Below, piece by piece: positions 15,126-23,298 of a stretch of 64,000 nucleotides of DNA. The notes below the pieces were generated by a model. That model saw only the letters and a list, made by a program, of their open reading frames with translations. It did not search any database and had not been told where the DNA came from. Positions within the stretch are counted from its first letter, which is position 1, and each line of letters starts with the position of its first letter. The DNA comes from Actinomadura rayongensis (GTDB lineage: Bacteria > Actinomycetota > Actinomycetes > Streptosporangiales > Streptosporangiaceae). The DNA is taken from NCBI RefSeq assembly GCF_009831215.1, contig NZ_WUTW01000001.1:1-64000 (forward strand), in the 5' to 3' direction. Made by a program: the position numbers and the translations under genes.

Positions 15126-16901
15126 TCACATGCGGTCGGGCGCGGCGATGCCGAGCAGGTCCAGGCCGCGCGCGAGCGTCGCGCGGGTCAGGTCGCACAG
15201 CGCCAGCCGGTTCGCCCGGACGGCGTCCTCGGCCTTCAGGACCGGGCACGACTCGTAGAACTCGGTGAACGCCTTGGCCAGGACGAACAGGTAGCCCGCC
15301 AGCCGGTGCGGCTCCAGCGTCGCGGCGACCGCGTCCAGGACGGCGCTGAACTCGTCCAGCTGCAGCGCCAGCGCGTGCTCGGCCGGCTCCAGCGTCAGCG
15401 CCGTGTCGAAGCGGGCCTTGGCGTCGCCGGCCCGCCGCAGGATCGACGCGATCCGGGTGTGGGTGTACTGGAGGTACACGCCCGTCTGGCCGCTGAACGA
15501 CACCATCCGCGCGACGTCGAACGCGTAGTCCTTGACGCGTGAAGTGGACAGCTCGGCGTACTTCACCGCGCCGACGCTAGCCACCCGGGCGATCTCGTCC
15601 TGCTCGGCGGGGGACAGATCCCGGGCGCCGGGCTGCTCGGCGTCACGCTCGGCGATGACCCGCCGGGCCTGGGCGAGCGCGTCGTCCAGCAGGTCCGCGA
15701 GCCGGACGGTGCCGCCCGCGCGCGTCTTGAACGGCCGCCCGTCCGGGCCGTTGATCGTGCCGTTCTTCACGTGGACGGCCTCGACGCCGTCGGGCAGCCA
15801 GCCCGCGCGCCGCGCCGCCTTGAAGATCATGTCGAAGTGCTGTGCCTGCCGGGCGTCGACCACGTACAGCAGCCGGGTGCCCTTCAGCTCGTCCACGCTG
15901 TACCGGATGGTCGCGAGGTCGGTGGCCGCGTAGCCGAAGCCGCCGTCGCTCTTTTGGACGAGCAGCGGCGCGGGCGCGTCGTCCGGGCCCTTGATGTCGT
16001 CGAAGAACACCACCAGCGCGCCCTGGCTCTCCTCCAGCATCCCGTTGCCGCGCAGTTCGGCGACGACGTCGTTGAGCCACGGGTTGTAGAAGGACTCGCC
16101 CTTGACGTCGTCGGGCGTCAGCAGCACGCCGAGCCGCGCGTAGACCTGCTGGAACGCCTTCTGCGACTCGGCGACGATCTCCTTCCAGGCCGCGACCGTC
16201 TCGGGGTCGCCGCTCTGGAGCGCCACGACGCGCCGCTGGGCGCGCTCCTTGAACGCCGGGTCGGCGTCGAACTCGGCGCGGGCCGTCCGGTACAGCTCGT
16301 CCAGCGCGGACACGGCGGTGGCCTGCTCGTCCAGCTCGGCGCCGCGCCAGTGCCGCTCGGGGTGCTCCACGATGTACTGGATCAGCATCCCGAACTGGGT
16401 GCCCCAGTCGCCGACGTGGTTCTGCCGGACGACGTCCGCGCCGAGGAAGCCGAGCACGCGGGCCAGCGCGTCACCGATCAGCGTGGACCGCAGGTGCCCG
16501 ACGTGCATCTCCTTGGCGACGTTCGGCCCGGAGTAGTCCAGGACGACCGTCTCGCCCGCCTGCGACGCGGGCACGCCGAGCCGCGGATCCGCCAGCCGGA
16601 CGGCCAGCCGGTCCAGCAGGCCCGCGTCGGAGATCGCGATGTTGAGGAAGCCGGGACCGGACACCTCGACCGACTCCAGCCACGTCCCGGTCAGGTGCGC
16701 GGCGAGGTCGGCGGCCAGGTCGCGCGGCTTGCGGCCGGTCTTCTTGGCCAGCGGCAGCGCCACGTTGGACTGGAAGTCGGCGTGGTCGGAACGGCGCACC
16801 AGCGGGTCCTGCCCGGCCAGTTCGGGGGGCAGCACCGCGCCCATCGCCGCCGTGACGGCGGCCTCCACCTCGTCGGCCAGGGACCGAACCTGCTCGCCCA
16901 T
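15126..16901 (-). CDS. argS: Arginyl-tRNA synthetase
   Basis: 591-residue class I aminoacyl-tRNA synthetase charging tRNA-Arg. The N-terminal Arg_tRNA_synt_N domain (about 1-90), the HIGH-type signature HVGHLRSTLIGDALARVL, the catalytic GDWGTQFGMLI region and the C-terminal DALR anticodon-binding domain ending GLDLLGIAAPDRM are all present. As in many ArgRS enzymes no canonical KMSK is seen, and GRPFKTRAG lies in that area. The ATG at 16901 was chosen over an in-frame TTG at 16913 that directly abuts the AGGAGG sequence. The gene is monocistronic or follows plsX with an 80-base gap. Confidence 0.96.
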   Translation of the reverse strand: MGEQVRSLADEVEAAVTAAMGAVLPPELAGQDPLVRRSDHADFQSNVALPLAKKTGRKPRDLAADLAAHLTGTWLESVEVSGPGFLNIAISDAGLLDRLAVRLADPRLGVPASQAGETVVLDYSGPNVAKEMHVGHLRSTLIGDALARVLGFLGADVVRQNHVGDWGTQFGMLIQYIVEHPERHWRGAELDEQATAVSALDELYRTARAEFDADPAFKERAQRRVVALQSGDPETVAAWKEIVAESQKAFQQVYARLGVLLTPDDVKGESFYNPWLNDVVAELRGNGMLEESQGALVVFFDDIKGPDDAPAPLLVQKSDGGFGYAATDLATIRYSVDELKGTRLLYVVDARQAQHFDMIFKAARRAGWLPDGVEAVHVKNGTINGPDGRPFKTRAGGTVRLADLLDDALAQARRVIAERDAEQPGARDLSPAEQDEIARVASVGAVKYAELSTSRVKDYAFDVARMVSFSGQTGVYLQYTHTRIASILRRAGDAKARFDTALTLEPAEHALALQLDEFSAVLDAVAATLEPHRLAGYLFVLAKAFTEFYESCPVLKAEDAVRANRLALCDLTRATLARGLDLLGIAAPDRM

Positions 16902-16981
16902 GTGCGCCTGCAACCTCCTGTACGGGAACTCGTACAGGATAGGCGGAGACGTTCCGTGGCCGTGCGGCCATTACGGCCCGC

Positions 16982-18082
16982 TCAGGTCGCCGGGTCGGGC
17001 TCGGGCGGTTCCTCGGGCAGTGGATCGGGCTCGGGCTCGGGCTGGGGACGGCGGCCGAACCGGGACGTCCGGGTCAGCGCCACCTGTTCGCGGACGCGGT
17101 CCACGATCCGTCCGGCCGCCAGCGCGTGCGCCAGCAGGCACGCCGACGTGATGGCCCGTTCCCGCGCCGCGCCGTGCGCGATCACCACGGTGCCGTTCAG
17201 GCCGAGCAGGACGCCGCCGCCGTAGGTGTCGGAGTCCAGCCGGTCGCGCAGCTCGGTCAGCCGCCGGCGTTGCAGCAGCGCGCCGACCCGGGCCGTCCGG
17301 GACGCGGTCATCGCCGACCGCAGCTCCGCGAACGCCATCCGGACGGTGCCCTCCATCGTCTTCAGCGCGACGTTGCCGGTGAACCCGTCGGTGACGATCA
17401 CGTCCACCGCGCCGGTGAGCAGGTCGTGGCCCTCAACGTTGCCCGCGAACTCGATGTCGTGGTGGCCGGACGCCAGCAGCTCGTGCGCGCGGCGCGTCAC
17501 CTTGTCGCCCTTGGCGGGCTCGGCGCCGATCGTCAGCAGGCCGACGCGGGGCCGCGCGAGGCCGAGCCGGATCCGCGCGTACGCGGTGCCGAGCGCGGCG
17601 AACTGCAGCAGCGTCTCGGGCTTGACGTCGGCGGTCGCGCCCGCGTCCAGCAGGACGGTCGGGCGCGGCAGCGTCGGCAGCTCCACCGCGATCGCCGGGC
17701 GCAGCACGCCCTGCTGGCCCTTGAGCCGCAGCCGGGACGTCGCGACGATCCCCGCCGTGCTGCCCGCCGACACCAGCGCCGACGCCTGCCCCTGCTTGAT
17801 CAGGTGGCAGGCGATCGCGACGGACGAGCGGGGCTTGCGCCAGCTCGCGAGGGCGCCCTCGCCCATGTCCAGGGCCTCGTCGGCGTGGACGATCGGGATC
17901 TCGCCGACGACGCCGTGCCGGTCCAGCTCGCGCCGGATGCGCGGGGCCTGCCCGACGAGCACCAGCCGGACGCCGTGCTCGCGGACCGCCGCCACCGCGC
18001 CCGCCACCACCGCGCCGGGCGCGTGGTCGCCGCCCATCGTGTCCACCGCGACCGGCGGCGGACCGCCCACCTCGCGGATCAT
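16982..18082 (-). CDS. plsX: Phosphate acyltransferase PlsX
   Basis: 366-residue PlsX, which converts acyl-ACP to acyl-phosphate for phosphatidic acid synthesis at the membrane. Family motifs are VAVDTMGGDHAPGAVV at the N terminus, ALVSAGSTAGIVATS, VLLDAGATADVKPETLLQFA, and DVIVTDGFTGNVALKTMEG. The C-terminal 25 residues are a Pro/Glu/Asp tail (PEPEPDPLPEEPPEPDP) beyond the usual domain end. The usual plsX-acpP-rnc neighbourhood is absent, which suggests this could be a second plsX copy. Confidence 0.93.
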   Translation of the reverse strand: MIREVGGPPPVAVDTMGGDHAPGAVVAGAVAAVREHGVRLVLVGQAPRIRRELDRHGVVGEIPIVHADEALDMGEGALASWRKPRSSVAIACHLIKQGQASALVSAGSTAGIVATSRLRLKGQQGVLRPAIAVELPTLPRPTVLLDAGATADVKPETLLQFAALGTAYARIRLGLARPRVGLLTIGAEPAKGDKVTRRAHELLASGHHDIEFAGNVEGHDLLTGAVDVIVTDGFTGNVALKTMEGTVRMAFAELRSAMTASRTARVGALLQRRRLTELRDRLDSDTYGGGVLLGLNGTVVIAHGAARERAITSACLLAHALAAGRIVDRVREQVALTRTSRFGRRPQPEPEPDPLPEEPPEPDPAT

Positions 18083-18160
18083 GGCGGCTCCAGGGTGCGG
18101 ACGGACGGGTCGGGCGGCTCACCGCATGGTAGGACGTCCGTCCGCCCGGTCCGTCCCCGG

Positions 18161-18571
18161 TCAGCCCCCGTCGCGGCAGCCCCGGCCGAGGCACGGGACG
18201 TTCTGCACGACCGGCGTCCCGCCCACGAGGATCGTGAAGTAGTGGTCCGCCGACTCCTGGTCGCCGGAGCCGATCACGTCCACGGGCTTCTTGGTCGTCG
18301 TCACGCCCGAGCAGGTGACGCGCAGGCGCTTCTTCGTCCAGCCGGGCAGGTCGGCGCAGCTCAGCGCGCCGGTCAGGCCGACGCCGCGCGCCTTCAGCTC
18401 GGCCGCCGCCGCGGACGGCAGCGCGCCGCGCAGCTTGGCCTGGGTCGGATAGCGGAGTTCCTTGGCCGTCGCCAGCAGCACGCCGGTGACCGCGGCGCCG
18501 ATGACGGCGAGGGACACGACGCCGATGATCGCGGCTCTCACACGGGTGATCTTCACAGTGGGGTTCGTCAC
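18161..18571 (-). CDS. Membrane-anchored DUF4333-like protein, CLGxGC type (1)
   Basis: 136-residue protein with one N-terminal transmembrane segment (about residues 12-34, AAIIGVVSLAVIGAAVTGVLLA) and an external domain with paired cysteines (SCADLPG and VTCSGV). It ends in VQNVPCLGRGC. It is a clear paralog of the product of 18629-19042, sharing the order RGVxL-C-(V/I)xC-PVxVxG-Y-CLGxGC. The cysteine pattern recalls secreted DUF4333-type domains, but the assignment is tentative. The start is GTG. It is separated from its paralog by 57 bases and may be in the same operon. Confidence 0.75.
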   Translation of the reverse strand: MTNPTVKITRVRAAIIGVVSLAVIGAAVTGVLLATAKELRYPTQAKLRGALPSAAAAELKARGVGLTGALSCADLPGWTKKRLRVTCSGVTTTKKPVDVIGSGDQESADHYFTILVGGTPVVQNVPCLGRGCRDGG

Positions 18572-18628
18572 CGGCGGACGAGTCGCCCAAGCCTGGCTTT
18601 CCGGATCCGGGGGCGACCCGTTACATGA

Positions 18629-19042
18629 TCAATGATTGCGGTGGACGCAGCCGAGACCCAGACAGTCCTGGCGGAGCACGACGCGGTTCCCGACCGTCAC
18701 GACGTACTCCTCCAGCGGGTCGGACTGGTCGACGCGGGACGCCCGTCCCGTCACGGTGACGGGCGCGCCGTCGGCCGCGCGGGCGGTGCAGCGGATCGTG
18801 AGCGTCTGGCCGCCCGCCCGGACGGGGAACTCGCACTCCGGCCGGGCGCGCAGCGTGATGCCGCGGGCGCGCAGGTCGTCCACGGTGCCGTCGGCGACGG
18901 CGTTGCGGTAGGCGCCGTCGGAGATGTGCTGCATGACGCGGCAGCCGCTCGTGCCGAGCGCGACGAGCACCCCGAGCACGACGATCCGCACGACGCGGGA
19001 GCCGCCGACGCCGAGGAGCCCGAGCGCGACGATCCGTTTCAT
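18629..19042 (-). CDS. Secreted or lipid-anchored DUF4333-like protein, CLGxGC type (2)
   Basis: 137-residue protein with a hydrophobic N-terminal segment (VVRIVVLGVLVALGTSGC). That segment may be a signal peptide with an imperfect lipobox (T-S-G-C at the cleavage site) or a membrane anchor. The external domain has PECEFPV and TIRCTARA cysteines, and the C terminus reads RQDCLGLGCVHRNH. It is a paralog of the product of 18161-18571. Its ATG overlaps the stop of the alpha/beta-hydrolase gene by four bases (ATGA), so the two are translationally coupled. The function is unknown. Confidence 0.78.
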   Translation of the reverse strand: MKRIVALGLLGVGGSRVVRIVVLGVLVALGTSGCRVMQHISDGAYRNAVADGTVDDLRARGITLRARPECEFPVRAGGQTLTIRCTARAADGAPVTVTGRASRVDQSDPLEEYVVTVGNRVVLRQDCLGLGCVHRNH

Positions 19043-19890
19043 CCGGCGGCCTCCCGTACGGCCGCCGCGATCGCGTCCGGCCGGTCGAGCATCACCATGT
19101 GGCGGCTGTCGGCCAGCTCGACGCGGACGCCGCGCGGGCTCATCGCGGCGAGCTTGGCGTGGCGGCGCGCCCAGGTCCGCTCGTCGGCGGGGTCCTCGCC
19201 GGACGCGGCCGTCAGCACGACCAGCGGGACGGGCGGGAAGTCGGTGCGCGCGCGCAGGTCCAGCAGGTCCGCGGCCATCGGCGCGTAGGCGAGCCATTCG
19301 GCGCCGAGCGTGCCGAGCACGGCCGGCCGCGCGTAGACCGAACGGACGATCGACGCCGGGACGCGCGGCACCCGCAGGGCGACGACCCGGAGCACCGCGC
19401 GCCGCGCCGCCGGTGCGGCGAGCAGGGGCAGGCCGGTCGCGGCGAGGGCGGCGCCGAGGGGGCGGGTCAGCGGGATCGCCCGCGCGGCGAGCCGCCATCC
19501 GACGCCCGGCCTCTCGTCCTCGTAGCTCGGGTCGACGAGCACGACGCCCGCGACCAGGTCGGGGCGCCGCCGCGCCGCCGCCTCGGCGGAGAACGCGCCC
19601 ATCGAGTGCGCGACGAGCGTCACGGGGCGTCCGGCGCGCTCGGCGAGGGCCTCCAGAAGGTCGGCGTCGCGGTCCAGCGTCGGGGGGCGGCGCGCGGGAC
19701 GGCTCAGCCCGAGGCCCGGACGGTCCAGGACCGTCACGCGGAACCGGCCGCGCAGCTCGTCCACCACCGCGCGCCAGTCGAACCACGCGCCGCCGAGCCC
19801 GGACGTGACCAGCACCGGGGGCGCGCCCGCGCGCCCCGTCTCGGCCACGTGCACGCGTTCCCCGGCGACGTTCACCAGCAGCGTGGCCAC
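19039..19890 (-). CDS. Alpha/beta hydrolase
   Basis: 283-residue alpha/beta-hydrolase. A nucleophile elbow AHSMGAFSAEAA carries the Ser (first Gly of GxSxG replaced by Ala), VTSGLGGAWFDW forms the oxyanion region, TVLDRPGLGLSRPA follows the second strand, and the catalytic His is probably in DSRHMVMLDRPD at the C terminus. The GTG start overlaps the DUF998 gene by 19 bases and the 3' end overlaps the CLGxGC gene by 4, so all three are coupled. The substrate is unknown, and a role at or near the membrane is suggested by the neighbours. Confidence 0.85.
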   Translation of the reverse strand: MATLLVNVAGERVHVAETGRAGAPPVLVTSGLGGAWFDWRAVVDELRGRFRVTVLDRPGLGLSRPARRPPTLDRDADLLEALAERAGRPVTLVAHSMGAFSAEAAARRRPDLVAGVVLVDPSYEDERPGVGWRLAARAIPLTRPLGAALAATGLPLLAAPAARRAVLRVVALRVPRVPASIVRSVYARPAVLGTLGAEWLAYAPMAADLLDLRARTDFPPVPLVVLTAASGEDPADERTWARRHAKLAAMSPRGVRVELADSRHMVMLDRPDAIAAAVREAAG

Positions 19891-20606
19891 GAGGCCGCAC
19901 CCGCCTTCTCCCGGGGACGTTCGGCGTCCGGCGCGCCGGGCCGCAGCCGGTCGGCGAGCAGCGTCCACGCGACGAGCAGCAGCATCAGGCACAGGATCGA
20001 GATCTGCGCGCGCTGGATGATCCCGAGCCACCGGCCGAGGACCATCGCGACCAGCGTCGACGCGCTCGCGACCACCTCGACCAGCGCCAGCGGCCACGCC
20101 CACCGCGCGAGCGGCGGCCACCAGTCGTAGCGGCGCGCGGCCAGGCCCAGCAGGAACAGCGCGATGACCGCCATCGTGATGACGGCGGTGCTGGTGACCT
20201 CGTGGAAGTCGTGCGCGAACGACAGCGTGCCCGCGCGCTCCCGCAGGGCGCACCAGGTCTCCAGGCTCGGCGCGCAGTCCAGCGGGAAGGACGCGTCGCC
20301 GATCGCCGAGACGCCGAACAGGCCGAGGAACATCCAGCCCGCCGTCGCGATCGGACGGCGCCGCAGCGTCAGCAGGGCCGTCACCGACGAGATGATCACC
20401 ATGACGCCGGTGACGAGGTCGCCCACGTTGTAGACCGCGTGGAACGGTTGGTCTACGGCCGACAACTCGCTGGCGTAGCCGTTGAACGCGTCGAGCTTCG
20501 GGCTCAGCCAGGTCTCCAGCGCGAAGCTCGCGTAGGTGACCGCCGAGGCGCCGAGCAGGAGCGCGACGAACAGCGGCGCCCGGCCCGGTCCGTTCCCGCG
20601 TCGCAC
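19872..20606 (-). CDS. DUF998 family membrane protein
   Basis: 244-residue integral membrane protein with about six transmembrane helices (APLFVALLLGASAVTYASFA, VGDLVTGVMVIISSVTALL, ATAGWMFLGLFGVSAIGDA, AVITMAVIALFLLGLAA and two more). The loop GDASFPLDCAPSLETWCALRERAG followed by SFAHDFHEVTS matches the conserved FPxD...HxxxS region of DUF998. A GAGGGG lies about 7 bases before the GTG start. It is the first gene of the hydrolase/CLGxGC operon. The biochemical role of DUF998 proteins is not established. Confidence 0.85.
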   Translation of the reverse strand: MRRGNGPGRAPLFVALLLGASAVTYASFALETWLSPKLDAFNGYASELSAVDQPFHAVYNVGDLVTGVMVIISSVTALLTLRRRPIATAGWMFLGLFGVSAIGDASFPLDCAPSLETWCALRERAGTLSFAHDFHEVTSTAVITMAVIALFLLGLAARRYDWWPPLARWAWPLALVEVVASASTLVAMVLGRWLGIIQRAQISILCLMLLLVAWTLLADRLRPGAPDAERPREKAGAASWPRCW

Positions 20607-20911
20607 ATCGGCCCCCTCGCCCCTGCGTCCCGCTCACTGATCAGTATGGTCCCCGCTCGCGTGTGCCGGTGCCCCGGGGCCGCTCCCTTCACGGTGGGTG
20701 ACCGGCGGGGCGGTGCCGAATCGTCGTCCCGTCCGTGCGCGGCGGCTCCGCTCGTGCGGCCGTTGACCTGCACTCTCGTGAAATCGCCGGGACAGGTGTT
20801 GCGTCGGCGGCGGGGACGGGAGTTTCAATGGGTGTGACCTGGGCCTCGTCCATCACGCTCCGTGACGACGCCCCGGCGATCTTCCCCGCCAAGAGCAAGG
20901 AGAAACGACAC
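20607..20911. other. Divergent intergenic region before kamA
   Basis: This 305-base region separates the minus-strand DUF998 gene from the plus-strand kamA and must hold both promoters. No clear -10/-35 pair or operator stands out. The last 84 bases (20828-20911) have coding-like third-position GC in the kamA frame and may belong to a longer KamA starting at the ATG at 20828, which also has a GGGAG upstream. Confidence 0.5.
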
Positions 20912-22222
20912 GTGACTCTGGTGAACGACGCGGTGCCCGCAGCGCGCTCCACCGGTCGCAAGTTCCGCGCCTTCACGGCCCAGCACCTGGAGGAGCTGAC
21001 GGCCCGCGCCGGGCTGTCCCCGGATGAACGGCTCGCGACACGGGCGGTCGCGACCGTGCTCCCCTTCCGGACCAACGCCTACGTCCTGGACGAGCTGATC
21101 GACTGGTCCGCCGCCCCCGACGACCCGATCTACCGGCTGGTGTTCCCGCAGCCGGACATGCTCCCCGCGGCCGACGTCGCGCACCTGTCCGACCTGCTGC
21201 GCCGGGAGGCGCCGCGCGCCGAGATCGAGGCCGCCGCGCACGCGGTGCGGATGCGGCTGAACCCGCATCCGGCGGGGCAGCTGGAGCTGAACGTCCCGAA
21301 CTTCGGCGACGGTCGCGTCCCCGGGATGCAGCACAAATACGACGAGACGGTGCTGTACTTCCCGAAACAGGGCCAGACGTGTCACGCGTACTGCACGTAC
21401 TGCTTCCGGTGGGCGCAGTTCGTCGGCGAGCCGGACCTCAAGATGGCCGGGAGCGACGTCGAGCAGCTCGTCGCCTACCTCGTCGCGCATCCGCGGGTGA
21501 CGAGCGTCCTGTTCACCGGCGGCGACGCGATGATCATGGGCGAGCCGGTGCTGCGCCGCTACGTCGAGCCGCTGCTCGCCCTCGACCAGATCGAGTCCGT
21601 TCGGATCGGGACCAAGTCGCTGGCCTACTGGCCGCAGAAGTTCGTCACCGACCCGGACGCCGACGCGATGCTGCGGCTGTTCGAGGAGGTCGTCGCGGCG
21701 GGCAAGAACCTGGCGTTCATGGCGCACTTCACCCACCCGCGCGAGCTGGAGCCGCTGATGGTGGCCGAGGCGTGCCGCCGCATCCGCGACACCGGCGCGG
21801 TCATCCGCACCCAGGCGCCGCTGATCCGCTCCATCAACGACTCCGCCGCCGCGTGGGAGGAGATGTGGCGCACGCAGACGCGGATGGGCCTCGTCCCGTA
21901 CTACATGTTCGTCGAACGCGACACCGGACCGCGCGACTACTTCGCCGTCCCGCTGGCCCGCGCGCACGAGATCTTCCGCGACGCCTACGCGAACGTCTCC
22001 GGCCTCGCCCGCACCGTGCGCGGCCCGTCCATGTCCGCCACGCCCGGGAAGGTCTGCGTGGACGGCGTCACCGAGATCAACGGCGAGAGGGCGTTCGTCC
22101 TCCATTTGATCCAGGCCCGCGACGCGTCCCTGGTCGGCCGCCCCTTCTTCGCCCGCTACGACCCCGCAGCGATTTGGCTGGACGACCTCCGCCCCGCCTT
22201 CACCGACCGCTTCCCCTTCTGA
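20912..22222 (+). CDS. kamA: KamA-family radical SAM aminomutase (lysine 2,3-aminomutase-like)
   Basis: 436-residue radical SAM enzyme of the KamA family. The [4Fe-4S] motif is CHAYCTYCFRWAQF (CxxxCxxC), followed by LFTGGDAMIMGE. PLP-dependent KamA enzymes move the alpha-amino group of lysine to the beta position; which lysine-like substrate this protein uses is not visible. The GTG at 20912 has AAGGAG 9 bases upstream. The ATG at 20828 with GGGAG is a credible alternative that would add 28 residues. It is monocistronic, ending in a strong hairpin. Confidence 0.88.
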   Translation: MTLVNDAVPAARSTGRKFRAFTAQHLEELTARAGLSPDERLATRAVATVLPFRTNAYVLDELIDWSAAPDDPIYRLVFPQPDMLPAADVAHLSDLLRREAPRAEIEAAAHAVRMRLNPHPAGQLELNVPNFGDGRVPGMQHKYDETVLYFPKQGQTCHAYCTYCFRWAQFVGEPDLKMAGSDVEQLVAYLVAHPRVTSVLFTGGDAMIMGEPVLRRYVEPLLALDQIESVRIGTKSLAYWPQKFVTDPDADAMLRLFEEVVAAGKNLAFMAHFTHPRELEPLMVAEACRRIRDTGAVIRTQAPLIRSINDSAAAWEEMWRTQTRMGLVPYYMFVERDTGPRDYFAVPLARAHEIFRDAYANVSGLARTVRGPSMSATPGKVCVDGVTEINGERAFVLHLIQARDASLVGRPFFARYDPAAIWLDDLRPAFTDRFPF

Positions 22223-22228
22223 CGGCCC

Positions 22229-22258
22229 GCCGGGCGGCGCGCCCCCGCGCCGCCCGGC
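22229..22258. terminator. Bidirectional hairpin terminator
   Basis: A perfect 13-bp GC stem (GCCGGGCGGCGCG and CGCGCCGCCCGGC) with a CCCC loop lies between the convergent stops of kamA and the pirin gene. Confidence 0.75.
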
Positions 22259-22262
22259 CCCG

Positions 22263-23231
22263 TCAGCGGGTGCGGCCCCGGGGTTTGAGCGGGGTGGACG
22301 GGAGGGGCGGGGCGGGGAGCGCGGGGCCGTCATAGTTGTGGACGGTGCCGAAGCGCGGCGTTCCGTTCGTCCATTCGGTTCGGGCCTCGGCTATTTCCTC
22401 GCCGGTGCGGGCCACGAAGTTCCACCACATGACGAGGCGTTCCTCGAACGGCTCGCCGCCCAGGAGCATCAGGGACGCGGCGTCGTCGGTGCGCAGGTGC
22501 AGGTCGGACCGGCCGCAGCCCAGGTAGAGCATGGAGCCCGGGTCCAGCGCGACGCCGTCCACGTGGGTCGTGCCGGACATGGTCAGGGCCGCGTACTCGA
22601 AGTCCGGTTCCAGAGGGAGGCGGACGTCGGCAGAGGCGTCCAGGCTGAGGTCCAGGCCGACGATCGGGGTGTGGACGGTGCCGGGGGACGTCGCGCCGTC
22701 GACTGTGCCGAGGATCACGGTGCCGCGCAGATTGGGCGCGGTCACGGTGGGCAGTTCGGCGTGGTGCTCGAAGCCGGGGGTCGTCGCGCGGGACGCGTCA
22801 GGGAGAGCCACCCAGAGTTGAGCGCCCAGCAGCGTCGGGCTGTGCGCGGCGGGGGACTGTTCGGCGTGCGCGATGCCCCGGCCGGCCGTCATCAGGCCGA
22901 GTTCGCGCGGGCGGACGAGCTGTTCGCTCCCCACGCTGTCGCGGTGCAGCACCTCGCCCTCGTGCAGCCAGCTCACGGTCTGCAGGCCGATGTGCGGGTG
23001 CGGGGGGACCTGCATGCCGGGGAGCGCGGTGATGTCGTCGGGGCCGTAGTGGTCCACGAAGCACCACGCGCCGACCATCCGGCGGCCGAGGTTCGGGAGC
23101 AGGCGGCGGACGCGGGTGCTCTCGCCGAGCGCCACCAGCCGGGGCGCCAGCAGTTCGCGGACGGGACGGGCCGCGACGTCCGCCCGTCCGCCGCACTCGC
23201 GCAGCGGGGGCCGCCGGTCCAGGTCGCTCAT
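22263..23231 (-). CDS. Pirin family protein
   Basis: 322-residue bicupin of the pirin family. The metal-binding N-terminal cupin shows PPHPHIGLQTVSWLHEGEVLHRDS, including the His-x-His pair and the downstream Glu, and GLMTAGRGIAHAEQSP carries the last ligand. The C-terminal pirin_C domain (about 190-300) reads LDLSLDASADVRLPLEPDFEYAALTMSG. Bacterial pirins are Fe-dependent, and some have quercetinase activity; the role here is unknown. The ATG at 23231 has a GGGAG ribosome binding site. It diverges from the acyltransferase gene. Confidence 0.92.
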   Translation of the reverse strand: MSDLDRRPPLRECGGRADVAARPVRELLAPRLVALGESTRVRRLLPNLGRRMVGAWCFVDHYGPDDITALPGMQVPPHPHIGLQTVSWLHEGEVLHRDSVGSEQLVRPRELGLMTAGRGIAHAEQSPAAHSPTLLGAQLWVALPDASRATTPGFEHHAELPTVTAPNLRGTVILGTVDGATSPGTVHTPIVGLDLSLDASADVRLPLEPDFEYAALTMSGTTHVDGVALDPGSMLYLGCGRSDLHLRTDDAASLMLLGGEPFEERLVMWWNFVARTGEEIAEARTEWTNGTPRFGTVHNYDGPALPAPPLPSTPLKPRGRTR

Positions 23232-23298
23232 CAGTTCTCCCTTCCGTGAACCGATCATGCCACCGGCGGTCAGGGAGTGTTCAGACTCGGGAGGTACC

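Noticed and set aside
15771..17225. Plus-strand open frame of 484 codons over argS and the end of plsX
   Set aside because: It crosses two conserved genes in antisense and has Arg/Asp/Val-rich random composition.
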